Assembly: GCF_000013725.1 (NCBI RefSeq)
Contig: NC_007955.1
Span: forward strand, 2,387,579 to 2,451,578
From: Methanococcoides burtonii DSM 6242
GTDB taxonomy: Archaea > Halobacteriota > Methanosarcinia > Methanosarcinales > Methanosarcinaceae
DNA: 64,000 nucleotides
Direction of reading: 5' to 3'
In this document: piece after piece, positions 62,809 to 64,000 of the stretch
Layout: the number at the start of each line of letters is the position of its first letter
Position numbering within the stretch: position 1 is the stretch's first letter
The notes under the pieces: model-generated
Seen by the model: only the letters and a program-made list of their open reading frames with translations
Told to the model about the DNA's origin: nothing
Database searches by the model: none
Made by a program: the position numbers and the translations under genes

Positions 62809-63948
62809 TTATTGTCCAAGGCTAATTCCTTTTAATATTTCGTTTATTCTAGCTTCCACCAATTCATCAATCTTGGATTCCATAAGTTGTGTAAGTTTTC
62901 CATCGGTTGTTTTTATTTCAGTATCAAGTTTAACTGCTGTTTTTATATCAAGCACCATTGAACAGCTACTGCAATACTTGGAATCATGTGGGTTAAGGGT
63001 TTTACAACGCGGACATTCAATTGGTTTGAGTTCAAGTTTTTCTTTTTTGATCTCATCTTCTATTATACCGTAAGAAGCCAGCAGTTTCTTTTCAACATCA
63101 TCTCCAGATAGATGGATGTATGTGGCAGGCATTTTTGAGTCTGCTTCCCAACCAGCGATGATTCTCAGCTCAGTTTCTTTGAAACCACGTTTAACGAGAT
63201 CAGTAAGTTTTCCATGTCTGAATGCATGTGGATGTATGTTTTTCTTGATTCCTGCATCTTCAGCAACCTTTTTGAGTGTATTCTGAACTGTACGAATATC
63301 GAGCCTTTTTGGTTCATTTCCAGTGTTTCTGAAAGTGACAAACAAAGGTGATTCTGGATTATTTTTGTATGGATGTTGGTTTATCCATGCTTGGAGGTCA
63401 GGCACTGCTTCAATGAGTCGAATTCTTCTCATTCCAGTCTTACCTTCAACAACTATCACAGCTCCATATTTGTCAATCTCCACATGTCCAATGTTCAGGT
63501 TCAGTACTTCAGTAGCTCTTGCGGCACTATCCCATAATGTCATTATAATTGCTCTGTCGCGCTGAGTTTTACATGCGGGAATAAGTTTCTTCACATCTGC
63601 TGGTACAATTATCTCTTTAGTGGGTAAGTGGTTCTTTGGAGTACGGGTCTTGATGTCTTCAAAAAAAGTGTTATCTGGCTTTAACCACTTGAAAAAGAGT
63701 CTCAGATCGACAATATCATTATGGACTGTTTTTGGCTTATTGTTTTTTCTTCGAAAAAGTATATAGCTCTCAATGTCTTTTTTTGTGATTTCATTGATTT
63801 TTTTGTTATCGTGGTGTTTAAGGAATGTGTAAACTTTCCATAGCTTTGTATTGATGGTAGTTTCTTTGAAGTTGTTAAGTCCAAGGCTTCTTGCATAGTC
63901 TTCTAGCACTTCTTTGTTTGTTTCATCAAATTCAGGTGCATATTTCAT
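62809..63948 (-). CDS. Tyrosine recombinase/integrase with C-terminal zinc ribbon
   Basis: A 379-residue integrase. The N-terminal SAM-like core-binding domain covers about 1-95 (TTINTKLWKVYTFLKHHDNK). The catalytic domain has Arg in DSAARATEVLNL, HPHAFRHGKLTDLVKRG, IIAGWEADSK and the nucleophile in MPATYIHLSGDD. A zinc ribbon (CPRCKTLNPHDSKYCSSC) and a C-terminal helical tail follow. It has the same architecture as the frameshifted integrase at 36404-37626 but is intact. It lies next to the degenerate tRNA-Leu, the probable target of its element, which would extend beyond the window's right edge. Confidence 0.9.
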   Translation of the reverse strand: MKYAPEFDETNKEVLEDYARSLGLNNFKETTINTKLWKVYTFLKHHDNKKINEITKKDIESYILFRRKNNKPKTVHNDIVDLRLFFKWLKPDNTFFEDIKTRTPKNHLPTKEIIVPADVKKLIPACKTQRDRAIIMTLWDSAARATEVLNLNIGHVEIDKYGAVIVVEGKTGMRRIRLIEAVPDLQAWINQHPYKNNPESPLFVTFRNTGNEPKRLDIRTVQNTLKKVAEDAGIKKNIHPHAFRHGKLTDLVKRGFKETELRIIAGWEADSKMPATYIHLSGDDVEKKLLASYGIIEDEIKKEKLELKPIECPRCKTLNPHDSKYCSSCSMVLDIKTAVKLDTEIKTTDGKLTQLMESKIDELVEARINEILKGISLGQ

Positions 63949-64000
63949 ACTTCATAACATGCTTTATACACTTATAAATATTACGTGGCCCTGTATGTAG

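Overview
The window looks like chromosome from a methylotrophic methanogen of the Methanosarcinaceae, most like Methanococcoides or Methanolobus (inference from gene content and AT-rich archaeal promoters). The main evidence is dimethylamine and trimethylamine methyltransferase genes (mtbB, mttB) that each carry one in-frame amber codon where pyrrolysine is expected. Supporting genes are aIF2-gamma, Spt4, Rpo7, PAN, archaeal S24e/S27ae, a GTP-dependent dephospho-CoA kinase and a FilR1-type methanogenesis regulator. None of the genes called here uses TAG as its terminal stop, which fits a lineage that reads TAG as pyrrolysine.

Layout. 1-9.6 kb: nickel-pincer cofactor genes larB-larC (minus), a 1519-residue protein built on an exact 96-residue repeat, a U32 protein, Maf and a DUF427 protein. 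9.6-12.9 kb (minus): mscS, a double-CDGSH protein and a frameshifted rubredoxin-TPP enzyme fusion. 13.3-18.5 kb: MarR regulator, RND exporter and two related membrane-anchored proteins. 18.7-22.3 kb: a conserved translation/transcription block ending in a strong terminator. 22.3-33.4 kb: a response regulator/histidine kinase/FilR1 regulator operon faces mtbC-mtbB-permease. mtbC has ACG where its ATG should be, and mtbB is cut by a 741-bp IS1-family element with an 8-bp target duplication. PAS-GAF, receiver and small Cys-rich proteins follow.

33.6-40.2 kb is a tRNA-Glu integration hotspot. The tRNA 3' end at 40.09 kb is echoed at 36.35 kb and 33.64 kb. Between these copies lie an AbrB/MazF pair split by an IS66-family element, a frameshifted integrase, and a histidine kinase with an in-frame amber codon. 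40.2-49.5 kb is ordinary chromosome: pan, a winged-helix protein with a Pro/Gln-rich linker, uvrB, tRNA-Gly, a SOUL protein, photolyase, MarR-MATE and tRNA-Leu.

50.5-54.5 kb is a trimethylamine cluster: mttB (amber), mttC, a DMT-type permease, and two small proteins ending at a clear terminator. It is followed by a pyrrolysine-free MttB homologue with lysine at the pyrrolysine position. 56-64 kb is accessory DNA: an IS5-like element with a palindromic insertion, a zinc-ribbon protein behind helically phased repeats, a tyrosine recombinase behind competing hairpins, a cas1 relic, a two-gene HTH/TPR system, a degenerate tRNA-Leu and a second integrase.

The best candidates for something undescribed are the amber-containing histidine kinase in the tRNA-Glu island, the coupled HTH plus HTH-TPR pair at 60-62 kb, and the lysine-substituted MttB homologue.
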